Source: Roseburia sp. 499 (GTDB taxonomy: Bacteria > Bacillota > Clostridia > Lachnospirales > Lachnospiraceae). From it: 64,000 nucleotides of DNA. The position numbers and the translations under genes were made by a program. Shown here piece after piece: positions 1-9,350 of this stretch. The stretch lies in contig NZ_CP135164.1 of NCBI RefSeq assembly GCF_001940225.2, positions 1,426,001-1,490,000 of the forward strand, in the 5' to 3' direction. How positions within the stretch are numbered: position 1 is the first letter of the stretch; every line of letters begins with the position of its first letter. The notes under the pieces are model-generated. The model worked only from the letters and a program-made list of their open reading frames with translations. It made no database searches and had not been told where the DNA came from.

Positions 1-2
1 TA

Positions 3-1142
3 GCAGAAGCAGGCGGTTTTGTATCTTCACCAATTTATTCCTCTGTATCAGGTACAGTAAAGGCGATTGAACCACGACGTGGAGCCGTTGGGGACATGGT
101 GAATTCTATCATTATTGAGAATGATGGAGAGATGAAGGAAGTGGAGTATCAACCGGTAGATAATATCGATTCTATTTCCAAAGAGGATATTATCAATAAG
201 GTGAAAGAAGCTGGTGTAGTAGGAATGGGTGGAGCCGGATTCCCTACACATGTGAAATTATCTCCGAAGGAGCCGGAGAAAATTGACTACATTATTGCCA
301 ACTGTGCAGAATGTGAACCATACCTGACAGCAGATTATCGTCGCATGATAGAGAATCCTGAAATGCTTGTAGAAGGTATGAAAATTGTATTAAAACTCTT
401 TGATAATGCAAAGGGTATTTTTGGAATTGAAGATAATAAGCCAGATGCCATTGCAAAGGTGCAGGAACTGGTAAAAGATGAACCACGCATGGAAGTCTGT
501 CCGTTACAGACAAAATATCCACAGGGTGGAGAACGTCAGTTGATTTATGCAACTACTCGCAGAGAAATCAATTCTACTATGCTTCCGGCAGATGCAGGAT
601 GTATTGTAGATAATGTAGAGACGTTGATTTCTATATATAATGCTGTAAAACTTGGAAAACCTGTTATGAATAGAATCTTTACTGTTACAGGTGATGCGGT
701 AAAAGAGCCAGGTAACTTCAATATCTGTATTGGTATGAGTTATGCGGAGATTTTAGAAGAAGCAGGTGGCTTTAAAGAACAGCCGGAAAAGATTATTTCA
801 GGTGGTCCAATGATGGGATTTGCTATGTTTGGACTGGATATTCCTACAACAAAGACATCATCCTCTTTACTTTGTCTTGCAAAAGATGATGTGGCAGCAA
901 GTGAGACAACTGCATGTATTAATTGTGGACGATGCGTAGAAGCATGTCCGGAACGAATTATACCATCCAGACTTGCTAAAATGGGTGAACATGGTGACAT
1001 GATCGGATTCGAAAAGTGGAATGGAATGGAATGTATTGAATGCGGAAGCTGTAGCTTTATTTGCCCAGCAAAACGTCCATTAGCACAGTCTATTAAGACA
1101 ATGAAGAAACAGATACTTGCAGAGAGAAGAAAGAAAAATTAA
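3..1142 (+). CDS. rnfC: Rnf electron transport complex subunit C (5' partial)
   Basis: RnfC is the peripheral, NADH-side Fe-S/flavin subunit of the membrane Rnf complex, which couples ferredoxin:NAD+ electron transfer to ion pumping. The reading frame is open from the left window edge, so the N-terminus lies outside; an internal ATG at 96 is not the start, because the upstream codons continue a typical RnfC sequence (PIYSSVSGTVKAIEPR). A glycine-rich nucleotide-binding segment GMGGAGFPTHVK is followed by two 4Fe-4S motifs, CINCGRCVEACP and CIECGSCSFICP, near the C-terminus. It is the first visible gene of rnfCDGEAB. Recognition is firm. Confidence 0.95.
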   Translation, partial: AEAGGFVSSPIYSSVSGTVKAIEPRRGAVGDMVNSIIIENDGEMKEVEYQPVDNIDSISKEDIINKVKEAGVVGMGGAGFPTHVKLSPKEPEKIDYIIANCAECEPYLTADYRRMIENPEMLVEGMKIVLKLFDNAKGIFGIEDNKPDAIAKVQELVKDEPRMEVCPLQTKYPQGGERQLIYATTRREINSTMLPADAGCIVDNVETLISIYNAVKLGKPVMNRIFTVTGDAVKEPGNFNICIGMSYAEILEEAGGFKEQPEKIISGGPMMGFAMFGLDIPTTKTSSSLLCLAKDDVAASETTACINCGRCVEACPERIIPSRLAKMGEHGDMIGFEKWNGMECIECGSCSFICPAKRPLAQSIKTMKKQILAERRKKN

Positions 1143-1163
1143 CGAAGAAAGAGGTGGCTTATT

Positions 1164-2105
1164 GTGAGTGATTTATATAACGTATCTTCATCACCACATG
1201 TACGTGCCAAAGATACAACAGCCAGAATCATGCTTTATGTAATTATTGCTTTATTGCCGGCAAGTGTTTTTGGTATTTGGAATTTTGGATTTAGAGCATT
1301 ACTTTTAATAGCAGTTTGTATTGCAACTTGCGTAGTTTCAGAATGGCTTTTTGAATTAATAATACATAAAAAAAGCACAATTAGTGATTTGAGTGCAGTA
1401 GTAACAGGTCTGTTACTTGCATTGAACCTTCCGGTTAGTCTTCCGGTTTGGCAGGCAGTATTAGGAAGTGTATTCGCTATCGTAATTGTAAAGATGTTGT
1501 TCGGAGGTTTAGGACAGAACTTCATGAATCCTGCACTTGGTGCAAGATGTTTCTTGCTAGTATCCTTTGCAGGAACTATGACGAACTTTAACTGTGATGC
1601 TTATACTGGAGCAACTCCACTTGCAATGATGCGTAATGGCGAGAGTGTAGATACTATGAAAATGTTAATAGGTACTACCTCAGGAACCATCGGTGAGACA
1701 TCTACCATAGCTATTTTGGTAGGAGCAATTATTTTGATTTTATTGGGAGTTATTGATTTAACGATTCCAGGAACCTATATTGTAACTTTTGTTGTATTTA
1801 TCCTTTTATTTGGCGGACAGGGTATGGATTGGAACTATGTAACTGCACAGCTGTGTGGTGGTGGACTTATGTTGGGCGCATTCTTTATGGCAACTGACTA
1901 TGTAACATCTCCGATTACTCCGCTGGGCAAGGTGGCATATGGTATTCTTCTTGGTGTCCTAACTGGATTGTTCCGTATTTTTGGTGCGAATGCAGAGGGT
2001 GTTTCTTTTGCAATTATCTTAAGCAACCTGTTAGTGCCGATTATTGAGAAGTTTACTATCCCAAGAGCATTTGGACAGAAAAAGGAGGTAAAGCAGCATG
2101 AATAA
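1164..2105 (+). CDS. rnfD: Rnf complex subunit D
   Basis: Integral membrane subunit of the Rnf complex, of about the usual family length at 313 aa. Multiple hydrophobic helices are visible. A TGAT motif near residue 150 (DAYTGATPLA) fits the site where FMN is covalently attached through threonine in RnfD/NqrB proteins. The start is GTG with an upstream GAGGTGG ribosome site. It begins 21 bp after rnfC and its 3' end overlaps rnfG by 8 bp, so the two are probably translationally coupled. Confidence 0.95.
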   Translation: MSDLYNVSSSPHVRAKDTTARIMLYVIIALLPASVFGIWNFGFRALLLIAVCIATCVVSEWLFELIIHKKSTISDLSAVVTGLLLALNLPVSLPVWQAVLGSVFAIVIVKMLFGGLGQNFMNPALGARCFLLVSFAGTMTNFNCDAYTGATPLAMMRNGESVDTMKMLIGTTSGTIGETSTIAILVGAIILILLGVIDLTIPGTYIVTFVVFILLFGGQGMDWNYVTAQLCGGGLMLGAFFMATDYVTSPITPLGKVAYGILLGVLTGLFRIFGANAEGVSFAIILSNLLVPIIEKFTIPRAFGQKKEVKQHE

Positions 2106-2709
2106 GAAAATTGTGCATGACGCGTTAATTTTAACTGCATTTACCCTGGTTCTTGGATTCATTCTTGGTGCAGTAAATGAGATTACGAAGGACCCTATTG
2201 CAAAGGCAAATAAAGCAGCACAGGATGCAGCATATCAGGAAGTATTCAAGGACGCAGATTCTTTTGAAGATAATGCAGACTTTACTGCTGAAAAAGCAGC
2301 AGAAATTATTGCAAAAAGTGATTATACCAATGATGAGATTATTGGTGTAAGTAATGCACTTGACAAATCAGGAAATGTAATTGGTTATGTAATCAATGTT
2401 ACTTCCCACGAAGGAAGCCAGGCAGATATTACGTTTTCCGTAGGAATTAAGAGTGACGGAACAGTAAATGGATATTCCATTACATCTATTAGTGAAACCC
2501 CTGGATTAGGAATGCTGGTAAATGAAGATGATTTCAAAAAGCAGTTTAATGATAAGGCGGCAGAATCATTTTCTGTTGTAAAAACAGAACCTTCCGCAGA
2601 CAATGAAATTGAGGCAGTTACAGGTGCAACTATTTCCTCCAAAGCAATCACTAATGGGGTAAATGCATGTCTGGTATATTTCAGCACTGCATTACAAGGA
2701 GGTAACTAA
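2098..2709 (+). CDS. rnfG: Rnf complex subunit G, FMN-binding
   Basis: Extracytoplasmic flavoprotein subunit of Rnf, tethered by one N-terminal membrane helix (about residues 8-27). The FMN-binding domain ends in a TGATISS motif around residue 178, matching the [S/T]GAT signature whose last threonine carries phosphoester-bound FMN in RnfG/NqrC. Length (203 aa) is normal. The start is preceded by AAAGGAGG that lies inside the end of rnfD. Confidence 0.95.
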   Translation: MNKKIVHDALILTAFTLVLGFILGAVNEITKDPIAKANKAAQDAAYQEVFKDADSFEDNADFTAEKAAEIIAKSDYTNDEIIGVSNALDKSGNVIGYVINVTSHEGSQADITFSVGIKSDGTVNGYSITSISETPGLGMLVNEDDFKKQFNDKAAESFSVVKTEPSADNEIEAVTGATISSKAITNGVNACLVYFSTALQGGN

Positions 2710-2711
2710 AT

Positions 2712-3383
2712 ATGAATAAGTATGTTGAAAGATTATATAATGGTATTATTAAAGAAAATCCAACCTTTGTATTAATGCTTGGTATGTGTCCGACACTTGC
2801 GGTTACATCCTCTGCAGTCAACGGACTTGGTATGGGACTTTCTACAACAGTAGTTTTGGTTATGTCCAATTTACTGATTTCTGCATTCCGTAAGATTATA
2901 CCGGATGGAGTGCGTATGCCGGCATATATTGTTATTGTGGCTTCTCTGGTTACAGTAGTACAGTTCTTGATGCAGGCATATACACCTTCTTTATCAGCAT
3001 CCTTGGGCGTATATATCCCATTGATTGTTGTTAACTGTATTATTTTAGGTAGAGCAGAAAGCTATGCATCTAAGAATCCGATTACACCATCTATCTTTGA
3101 TGGTTTAGGAATGGGACTTGGATTTACCGTTGGTTTGACATTGATTGGTTTGGTACGTCAGATTCTTGGTTCTACGCTAGGAATTACCGTATTTGTTATG
3201 GCTCCTGGTGCTTTCCTTGTATTAGCATTTTTAGTAGCAGGTATGAATGTGGTACGTGATAAGATGGAGAAAAAAGGCAAACCATTGGCAGCTCCATCCG
3301 GATGTATTACCGGGGATTGTGCAAGTTGTTCCCAGTCAGCTATGTGTACCGGTAAATCCGTAACCAAGAAAACAGAAGAATAG
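2712..3383 (+). CDS. rnfE: Rnf complex subunit E
   Basis: Polytopic membrane subunit related to RnfA and NqrD/E; these paired inverted-topology proteins hold the intramembrane Fe-S centre of the complex. GMCPTLAVTSSAVNGLGMG near residue 20 carries the conserved cysteine. The C-terminus has an extra cysteine-rich tail (CITGDCASCSQSAMC), a feature of some clostridial RnfE proteins by my recollection rather than by comparison here. It starts 2 bp after rnfG. Confidence 0.95.
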   Translation: MNKYVERLYNGIIKENPTFVLMLGMCPTLAVTSSAVNGLGMGLSTTVVLVMSNLLISAFRKIIPDGVRMPAYIVIVASLVTVVQFLMQAYTPSLSASLGVYIPLIVVNCIILGRAESYASKNPITPSIFDGLGMGLGFTVGLTLIGLVRQILGSTLGITVFVMAPGAFLVLAFLVAGMNVVRDKMEKKGKPLAAPSGCITGDCASCSQSAMCTGKSVTKKTEE

Positions 3384-3396
3384 GAGGCAGGAGTAG

Positions 3397-3972
3397 ATGA
3401 AAGAATTATTAATAATTGCAATCGGCTCTGCCATTGTAAATAACGTAGTATTAAGTCAGTTCTTGGGAATTTGTCCATTCCTTGGTGTTTCTAAGAAAAC
3501 AGAAACCGCAGCAGGAATGGGTGGCGCAGTAGTCTTTGTTATTACTTTGTCTTCCTTTGTAACTGCATTGATTTATAAGTTTATCCTTGCACCGCTTGAT
3601 ATCGCATATTTGCAAACCATCGTATTTATTTTGGTAATTGCATCTTTGGTACAGTTTGTAGAAATGTTCTTAAAGAAAAATATGCCACCGTTGTATGAAT
3701 CCCTTGGGGTATATTTGCCGTTGATTACAACAAACTGTGCAGTATTAGGCGTGGCTTTAACGAATGTAAGTAAAGCATATGGAATTTTAGAAAGTGTAGT
3801 AAACGGATTAGCAACAGCAATCGGATTCTTTATTGCTATTGTAATTATGGCAGGAATCCGTGAAAAAATTGAATACAATGACATTCCGGAGCGTTTTAAA
3901 GGAACAGCCATCGTGTTAATTACAGCCAGTTTAATGTCAATCGCCTTTATGGGATTTTCAGGCATGATTTAG
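3397..3972 (+). CDS. rnfA: Rnf complex subunit A
   Basis: 191-aa polytopic membrane protein, the partner of RnfE. NNVVLSQFLGICPFLGVSKK near the N-terminus and TTNCAVLGVAL mid-protein contain the two conserved cysteines expected to ligate the intramembrane Fe-S cluster. The ribosome site is AGGAGGCAGGAG, 13 bp after rnfE. Length and motifs are those of the family. Confidence 0.96.
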   Translation: MKELLIIAIGSAIVNNVVLSQFLGICPFLGVSKKTETAAGMGGAVVFVITLSSFVTALIYKFILAPLDIAYLQTIVFILVIASLVQFVEMFLKKNMPPLYESLGVYLPLITTNCAVLGVALTNVSKAYGILESVVNGLATAIGFFIAIVIMAGIREKIEYNDIPERFKGTAIVLITASLMSIAFMGFSGMI

Positions 3973-3984
3973 GAGGGAATGAAT

Positions 3985-4782
3985 ATGAATTTTACAGCAA
4001 TTATCATTGCCGCCCTTGCCGTAGGCGGAACAGGTATTATCCTTGGATTTTTCCTTGGAATCTTCGGAGAAAAATTTAAAGTAGAAGTAGATCCGAGAGA
4101 AGAAGCTATTTTAGGTGTTCTTCCGGGTAACAACTGTGGTGGATGCGGTTATGCCGGATGTTCTGGATTAGCAGCAGCTATCGTCAAAGGAGAGGCTCCG
4201 GTAAACCAGTGTCCGGTTGGAGGAGCACCGGTTGCGGCTAAAGTTGGTGAAATCATGGGCATTTCCGCAGAAGAAGGTGCGAAAAAGGTTGCTTTCGTAA
4301 AATGTGCGGGAGACTGTGAGAAGGCAAAGCGCGATTACGAATATACCGGTGTAGAAGATTGTGCAGCAATGGCATTTGTACCAAATGGTGGACCAAAATC
4401 TTGTAACTATGGATGTCTTGGTTATGGAAGTTGTGTAAAGGCGTGTCCATTTGATGCAATCCACATTGTAAACGGAATTGCATTGGTAGATAAGGAAACA
4501 TGTAAGGCATGTGGCAAGTGTGTAGCAGCATGTCCGAAACATCTGATTGAACTGGTACCTTACGAAGCAAAGCAGAAGGTACAGTGTAGTTCTAAGGATA
4601 AAGGTAAGGATGTAATGGCAGCATGTTCTGTAGGATGTATTGGTTGTCATCTCTGCGAAAAGAACTGTCCGAATGGTGCAGTTACTGTAACGGATAATGT
4701 GGCTCATGTCGACTATGAGAAATGTACCGGATGTGGAACTTGTGCTGAAAAATGTCCGAAGAAGATTATTACCATTGCATAA
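3985..4782 (+). CDS. rnfB: Rnf complex subunit B, ferredoxin-like
   Basis: RnfB is the entry point for electrons from reduced ferredoxin. After one N-terminal membrane helix there is a four-cysteine cluster motif (NNCGGCGYAGC...C) and then four ferredoxin-type motifs: CNYGCLGYGSCVKACP, CKACGKCVAACP, CIGCHLCEKNCP and CTGCGTCAEKCP. I prefer the ATG at 3985 over that at 3979: the AGGAGGG site sits about 7 nt from the former but touches the latter. It is the last gene of the operon and is followed by a strong terminator. Confidence 0.95.
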   Translation: MNFTAIIIAALAVGGTGIILGFFLGIFGEKFKVEVDPREEAILGVLPGNNCGGCGYAGCSGLAAAIVKGEAPVNQCPVGGAPVAAKVGEIMGISAEEGAKKVAFVKCAGDCEKAKRDYEYTGVEDCAAMAFVPNGGPKSCNYGCLGYGSCVKACPFDAIHIVNGIALVDKETCKACGKCVAACPKHLIELVPYEAKQKVQCSSKDKGKDVMAACSVGCIGCHLCEKNCPNGAVTVTDNVAHVDYEKCTGCGTCAEKCPKKIITIA

Positions 4783-4798
4783 TAAAATGTTTTGAGAG

Positions 4799-4842
4799 AA
4801 CCACTTCTTTTCTAAACTACTTTAGAAGAGAAGTGGTTTTTT
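4799..4842 (+). terminator. Intrinsic terminator of the rnf operon
   Basis: An 18-bp stem (arms 4799-4816 and 4821-4838, one G-U pair) with a 4-nt loop is followed by a T run. It sits 17 bp after the rnfB stop. Confidence 0.9.
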
Positions 4843-4913
4843 ATGTCGAAATATGATATACTTGTCAAGTTGTAGTAAGTTAAATACAGAGGACAAATGG
4901 AAAGAGGATTCAG

Positions 4914-6314
4914 ATGATGAACCGGAAACATTTAAAAAAATATATCGGAACAAAAGAATTTTATAAGATGGTATTATTAGTAGTAATTCCTATTATTATA
5001 CAGAATGGAATTACAAATTTTGTAAGTCTTTTGGATAATATTATGGTGGGGCAGATAGGAACGGAACAGATGAGTGGCGTTGCTATTATAAACCAACTGA
5101 TGATGGTATTTAATATTTGTGTATTTGGCGGTGTGTCCAGTGCAGGAATATTTACAGCACAATATTATGGACAGGGAAATCGTGAAGGAGTACGTAATAC
5201 TTTTCGGTTTAAGTTTATTATTTGTGTAGTCATGGCATTGGGAGCTATAGCATTATTCTTTTTCAAAGGTGAAGAACTGATTATGCTTTACCTACATGAA
5301 GGAACGCAGGATGGCGATATTGTCAAAACCTTACAATACGGAAAAGAATATCTTTCTGTAATTATGATTGGGATGATTCCATATGCGGTATCTCAGACTT
5401 ATGCCAGCACTTTGCGTGAAACAGGAGAGACACTAATCCCAATGAAAATTGGAATTAGTGCTGTAATGATGAATCTGGCAGGAAATTATTTGTTGATTTT
5501 TGGTAATTTCGGAGCACCGAAGCTGGGAGCAGTCGGTGCAGCAATTTCAACAGATATTGCCCGTTTTGCAGAATGCTTTATGTTGATTTGGTGGACCCAT
5601 AAAAATCATAAACGACATAGCTTTATAGAAGGCGCTTATAGCAGTTTACGAATACCAAGGACATTAACATTGGATATTATTAAAAAGGGAATACCATTAC
5701 TGCTAAATGAGGCAGCATGGTCTATGGGACAGGCCTTTTTAATGCAATGTTATTCCATGCGAGGACTGGCGGTAGTAGCAGGATTAAATATTTCTAGTAC
5801 GGTATCCAATCTATTTAATGTGGTTTTCTTGGCTATGGGAAATGCGATTGCCATAATAATAGGACAGCTTTTGGGTGCTGGTAAGATGGAAGAAGCAAAG
5901 GATACTGATCGAAAACTTTTGGTATTTTCAGTAGGAACCTGTGTAATATTTGGAAGCCTGTTGGCCGCAATTTCACCATTTTTCCCTGAAATTTATAATA
6001 CTTCTTCGGAGGTACAGGGACTGGCAACACGATTTATTTTGATTTCAGCTGCATGTATGCCGCTATATGCATTTATGCATGGATGCTATTTTACATTGCG
6101 CTCTGGTGGAAAAACTTGGATTACAGTATTGTTTGACAGTGTGTATGTTTGGGCAGTAGATATTCCCCTTGCTTATGTGCTGTCCAGATTTACAGGAATC
6201 CCTATTGTTGGGGTGTACTTAAGTTGTCAGTTGGTAGAAACCATAAAATGTGTGATCGGTTATGTATTAGTGAAAAAGGGGATTTGGCTGCAAAATATTG
6301 TTTCAGATTCTTAA
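4914..6314 (+). CDS. MATE family multidrug/sodium antiporter
   Basis: A 466-aa polytopic membrane protein with the twelve-helix pattern of the MATE exporters, which expel cationic drugs or metabolites using an ion gradient. The N-terminal part reads IPIIIQNGITNFVSLLDNIM, the typical MATE entry (P-x-I-x-Q-x-G...DN-x-M-V-G), followed by GTEQMSGVAI; an equivalent half repeats after residue 240 (IPLLLNEAAWSMGQAFL). The ribosome site AGAGGA precedes ATGATG. Substrate cannot be predicted. Confidence 0.9.
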   Translation: MMNRKHLKKYIGTKEFYKMVLLVVIPIIIQNGITNFVSLLDNIMVGQIGTEQMSGVAIINQLMMVFNICVFGGVSSAGIFTAQYYGQGNREGVRNTFRFKFIICVVMALGAIALFFFKGEELIMLYLHEGTQDGDIVKTLQYGKEYLSVIMIGMIPYAVSQTYASTLRETGETLIPMKIGISAVMMNLAGNYLLIFGNFGAPKLGAVGAAISTDIARFAECFMLIWWTHKNHKRHSFIEGAYSSLRIPRTLTLDIIKKGIPLLLNEAAWSMGQAFLMQCYSMRGLAVVAGLNISSTVSNLFNVVFLAMGNAIAIIIGQLLGAGKMEEAKDTDRKLLVFSVGTCVIFGSLLAAISPFFPEIYNTSSEVQGLATRFILISAACMPLYAFMHGCYFTLRSGGKTWITVLFDSVYVWAVDIPLAYVLSRFTGIPIVGVYLSCQLVETIKCVIGYVLVKKGIWLQNIVSDS

Positions 6315-6335
6315 TACAAAGGAGAAAAGTCGGAT

Positions 6336-7661
6336 ATGTTGTTTAGCAGATATGAAATCGTATGGTTATTTTTTGTTTATAGCTTTCTCGGATGGACCAT
6401 GGAAGTGGTTCATGGAGTCTATGGAAAAAGAAAGCTGATAAATCATGGCTTATTAAATGGAATTGTTTGCCCGGTGTATGGATTTTCTATGGTGTTCTTA
6501 TCCGTATTTCTGGATTCGCTACGAGAAGGCTGGTTCTATTTGTTCTTAGGCTGTATGATTGTAAGTTCTGTTATTGAATTGATAACAGGAGTAATTTTGG
6601 AAAAAGTATTTCAGATACGAATGTGGGATTACTCTAATATGAAATTTCAGGTGGGTGGATATGTTTGCCTGAAATACGCTATTCTTTGGGGAATTCTTGG
6701 AATGTTGCTGATAAAGCTGGCAAATCCGTTCTTTTTAAGCATTATACATGAAATACCACAGCTTGTAGGTGAAATCCTACTAATTGTGTTTAACATATTA
6801 TTGGTAGTAGACACGGTAACAACGTTAGCGGGATTATATTTTGGCAGAGAAAATTCGAAGCATATGGATGAAATTGCAGATGGATTTTCGCAGGCATCGA
6901 ATTCCTTGCGTAAAGCCATAACTGCTAGGGTAGAGCAGCGTATGGAGCGTGCATTCCCAAATCAGAAAAAGAAGGATATGGAGAGTGCAGCCGAGAAAGA
7001 GGAAAAGAAATTACGCGAAAGTGTATTTGCCTATGGATGTGGATTTCATAAAATTGTCTGGATTTTTTTCTTGGGAGCATTCCTGGGAGATATTACAGAA
7101 ACGATTTTCTGTTGGATAACTACAGGGGAATTGATGAGTCGAAGTAGTGTAGTATACGGGCCGTTTAGTTTGGTATGGGGAATTGGTGTTGCCGGAATTA
7201 CAATGTTGTTGTATCGATATCGGAATAAAGAAGATCGGTATATCTTTCTGGCAGGTACTTTCTTGGGCGGAGCTTACGAGTACATATGTAGTGTTTTTAC
7301 AGAAATATGTTTTGGTACTGTTTTTTGGGATTACAGTGATATACCGTTTAACCTGGGAGGACGTATTAATCTTTTGTTTTGTTTCTTCTGGGGAATCGCG
7401 GCATTGGTATGGATGAAATTGTTTTATCCCTTCTTTTCTAAGTGGATTGAGCGGATTCCAATGAAAATAGGAAAAATACTGAGCTGTGTTTTTGTAATAT
7501 TTATGACGATAAATATTATAATTTCTGCCGGCGCATTAGCACGTTATAGTGACAGAAATCAGGGAATAGAATCGAAAAATGCGATAGAAAAATGGCTGGA
7601 TAGTCATTTTGATGATAGTCGTATGGAATGGATTTATCCCAATGCAAAGATGACAGAATAG
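6336..7661 (+). CDS. Duplicated CmpB-type (DUF1113) membrane protein
   Basis: 441-aa membrane protein resembling the 'putative ABC-transporter type IV' (CmpB, formerly DUF1113) family common in clostridia; no ATPase partner is adjacent. The sequence is an internal duplication: FFVYSFLGWTMEVVHG with GRKLINHGLLNGIVCPVYGF near the N-terminus is echoed around residue 240 by FFLGAFLGDITETIF and SRSSVVYGPFSLVWG. A charged, lysine-rich linker (about residues 190-230) joins the halves. It begins 21 bp after the MATE gene with a GGAG site, so the two may share a transcript. Function unknown. Confidence 0.7.
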   Translation: MLFSRYEIVWLFFVYSFLGWTMEVVHGVYGKRKLINHGLLNGIVCPVYGFSMVFLSVFLDSLREGWFYLFLGCMIVSSVIELITGVILEKVFQIRMWDYSNMKFQVGGYVCLKYAILWGILGMLLIKLANPFFLSIIHEIPQLVGEILLIVFNILLVVDTVTTLAGLYFGRENSKHMDEIADGFSQASNSLRKAITARVEQRMERAFPNQKKKDMESAAEKEEKKLRESVFAYGCGFHKIVWIFFLGAFLGDITETIFCWITTGELMSRSSVVYGPFSLVWGIGVAGITMLLYRYRNKEDRYIFLAGTFLGGAYEYICSVFTEICFGTVFWDYSDIPFNLGGRINLLFCFFWGIAALVWMKLFYPFFSKWIERIPMKIGKILSCVFVIFMTINIIISAGALARYSDRNQGIESKNAIEKWLDSHFDDSRMEWIYPNAKMTE

Positions 7662-7693
7662 TAGTTTTTATATTTTGCACTAGGCTTTTTCAC

Positions 7694-7722
7694 TTAAGTG
7701 TGGTAAAGTAATAAGGTATAAT
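7694..7722 (+). promoter_or_regulatory. Possible promoter of proB operon
   Basis: A perfect TATAAT at 7717 lies about 20 bp upstream of proB; the -35 at 17-bp spacing (TTAAGT) is poor. Based on the -10 box only. Confidence 0.35.
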
Positions 7723-7741
7723 CAGGATAAGGACGAGAAAA

Positions 7742-8590
7742 ATGGAAATGAAGGAATACTTAAAACATAAAAAACGTGTAGTGGTAAAAATAGGATCATC
7801 TTCCCTAATGCATGAAGAGACTGGGGGACTTAATTACCCCAAATTAGAAAAACTGGTACGAGAATTATGCGACATTCATAATCAGGGAATAGATGTATGT
7901 CTGGTAAGTTCCGGAGCTATTGCTGTGGGAAGAAAGGTCATTGGGCTGGAAGAACGACCTAAGAGCATTTCTACCAAACAGGCATGTGCAGCAGTGGGAC
8001 AGGCAAGATTAATGATGACATATCAGAGAATATTTTCTGAATATAATCATATGGCTGGTCAGGTATTGATGACAAAGGGAACCATGTTAAATAATGTATC
8101 TAGAAAAAATACACAGAATACTTTTGAAGAACTGTTTCGTCTGGGCGTAATTCCGGTTGTAAACGAGAATGATACAGTATCTACATATGAAATGCAGTTT
8201 GGTGATAATGATACATTGTCTGCCATTGTAGCATCATTGGTGGGAGCAGATCTTTTGATTTTGTTATCTGATATTGATGGACTATTTACCGATGACCCTC
8301 ATAAGAATCCAAATGCAGAGTTGATTAAAGTGGTAGAGCATCTGGATGAAGGTGTATTGTCTATGGCAAAGGATAGTACAGGAAGTGATGTGGGAACCGG
8401 TGGCATGGCAACGAAACTTACAGCGGCAAAAATTGCTACTCTTTCCGGCGCAGATATGATTATCGCAAATGCAAAGGATGTGGGAATTCTCCATGAGATT
8501 TTTGAAGGGGAATTTACTGGAACACTGTTTAAGCAGCATAAGAATGAAGATTTTTATATTGCAGATTTTATAGAAGAAAGTATAGGATAG
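7742..8590 (+). CDS. proB: Glutamate 5-kinase (short form)
   Basis: Phosphorylates L-glutamate to gamma-glutamyl phosphate, the first step of proline synthesis. Amino-acid-kinase motifs are intact: KIGSSSL at the N-terminus, VSSGAIAVG, NENDTVST, LLILLSDIDGLFTDDP and GTGGMATKLTAA. At 282 aa it lacks the C-terminal PUA domain of the longer E. coli-type enzyme, which is a known variant. The second pathway enzyme, proA, lies 0.75 kb downstream in the same direction, separated by two small genes. Confidence 0.93.
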   Translation: MEMKEYLKHKKRVVVKIGSSSLMHEETGGLNYPKLEKLVRELCDIHNQGIDVCLVSSGAIAVGRKVIGLEERPKSISTKQACAAVGQARLMMTYQRIFSEYNHMAGQVLMTKGTMLNNVSRKNTQNTFEELFRLGVIPVVNENDTVSTYEMQFGDNDTLSAIVASLVGADLLILLSDIDGLFTDDPHKNPNAELIKVVEHLDEGVLSMAKDSTGSDVGTGGMATKLTAAKIATLSGADMIIANAKDVGILHEIFEGEFTGTLFKQHKNEDFYIADFIEESIG

Positions 8591-8602
8591 AAGGAGATAC
8601 AT

Positions 8603-8824
8603 ATGGAACAGAGTAAAATTGACCGAATCAATGCGTTGGCGAGAAAATCAAAAGCAGAAGGTTTGACAGAAGCAGAGAAGAAGGAACAGGCACTTTTGCG
8701 TCAGGAGTATATTGCTAATGTAAGAAGAAATTTAAGAGGACAGCTTGATAATATTGATGTGGTAAATCCTGATGGAAGTATCGAGAATCTGGGAGAAAAG
8801 TATGGAAAGAAAACAGCAAATTAG
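8603..8824 (+). CDS. DUF896 (YnzC-like) small protein
   Basis: 73-aa helical protein with the DUF896 signature: KIDRINALARKSKAEGLTEA at the start, then a basic stretch ending RRNLRGQLDNIDVVNPDG. B. subtilis YnzC belongs here; its cellular role is not settled. A GAAGGAG ribosome site precedes the ATG. The end overlaps the next gene by 23 bp. Confidence 0.88.
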   Translation: MEQSKIDRINALARKSKAEGLTEAEKKEQALLRQEYIANVRRNLRGQLDNIDVVNPDGSIENLGEKYGKKTAN

Positions 8825-9350
8825 AGCTGAGTTAAAAGAAAAAAGGAATTTGTTGACAAAAGAACAGCGGGAAGAATATTCTGGAAAGATATGTGAACAG
8901 ATTTGGAAGTATATCGTATCAGAAGAAGCGGAAGTCATATATTGTTATTATCCGTTGGGAAGTGAAGTAAATGTGTTGCCTTTGGCAGAAAAAGCACTGG
9001 CAGAAGGGAAAAAAGTCGCATTTCCGCGAACGAATGGAGATATGATGGAGTTTTATCCGGTTATGTCATTAGCTGGTTTTCAAAAGGGAGCTTTTGGAAT
9101 TATGGAGCCTATTGGTGAGGTTCCGATTACAGAAGATTCGCCCATGGTAATTGTTCCGGGACTTGGGTTCGATAAAAGTAAAAACAGAATTGGTTACGGA
9201 AAAGGTTTTTATGACAGATATTTTGCAAGATTTCCTGCATGTCGAAAAATTGCTGCAACTTATGAAACACAAATCGTAGATAACATTCCTACAGATGATT
9301 TTGATACACCAATGGATTTGATTATAACTGAGAGAGAGGTATTGGAATGA
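8802..9350 (+). CDS. 5-formyltetrahydrofolate cyclo-ligase
   Basis: ATP-dependent conversion of 5-formyl-THF to 5,10-methenyl-THF, returning the stored folate to the one-carbon pool. Visible motifs are RAELKEKR near the start, [10 protein letters not shown], and the C-terminal [19 protein letters not shown] that closes the ATP/folate site. I choose the ATG at 8802 (182 aa), preceded by GGGAGAAAAG, rather than an in-frame ATG at 8772 lying further inside the DUF896 gene. Its stop overlaps the proA start (ATGA). Confidence 0.92.
   Translation: MERKQQIRAELKEKRNLLTKEQREEYSGKICEQIWKYIVSEEAEVIYCYYPLGSEVNVLPLAEKALAEGKKVAFPRTNGDMMEFYPVMSLAGFQKGAFGIMEPIGEVPITEDSPMVIVPGLGFDKSKNRIGYGKGFYDRYFARFPACRKIAATYETQIVDNIPTDDFDTPMDLIITEREVLE

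Noticed and set aside
4168-4707. 179-codon open frame on the minus strand inside rnfB
   Set aside because: Shadow of a cysteine-rich gene: it reads as Cys/Thr/Tyr-rich nonsense with no ribosome site, and rnfB is unmistakable.
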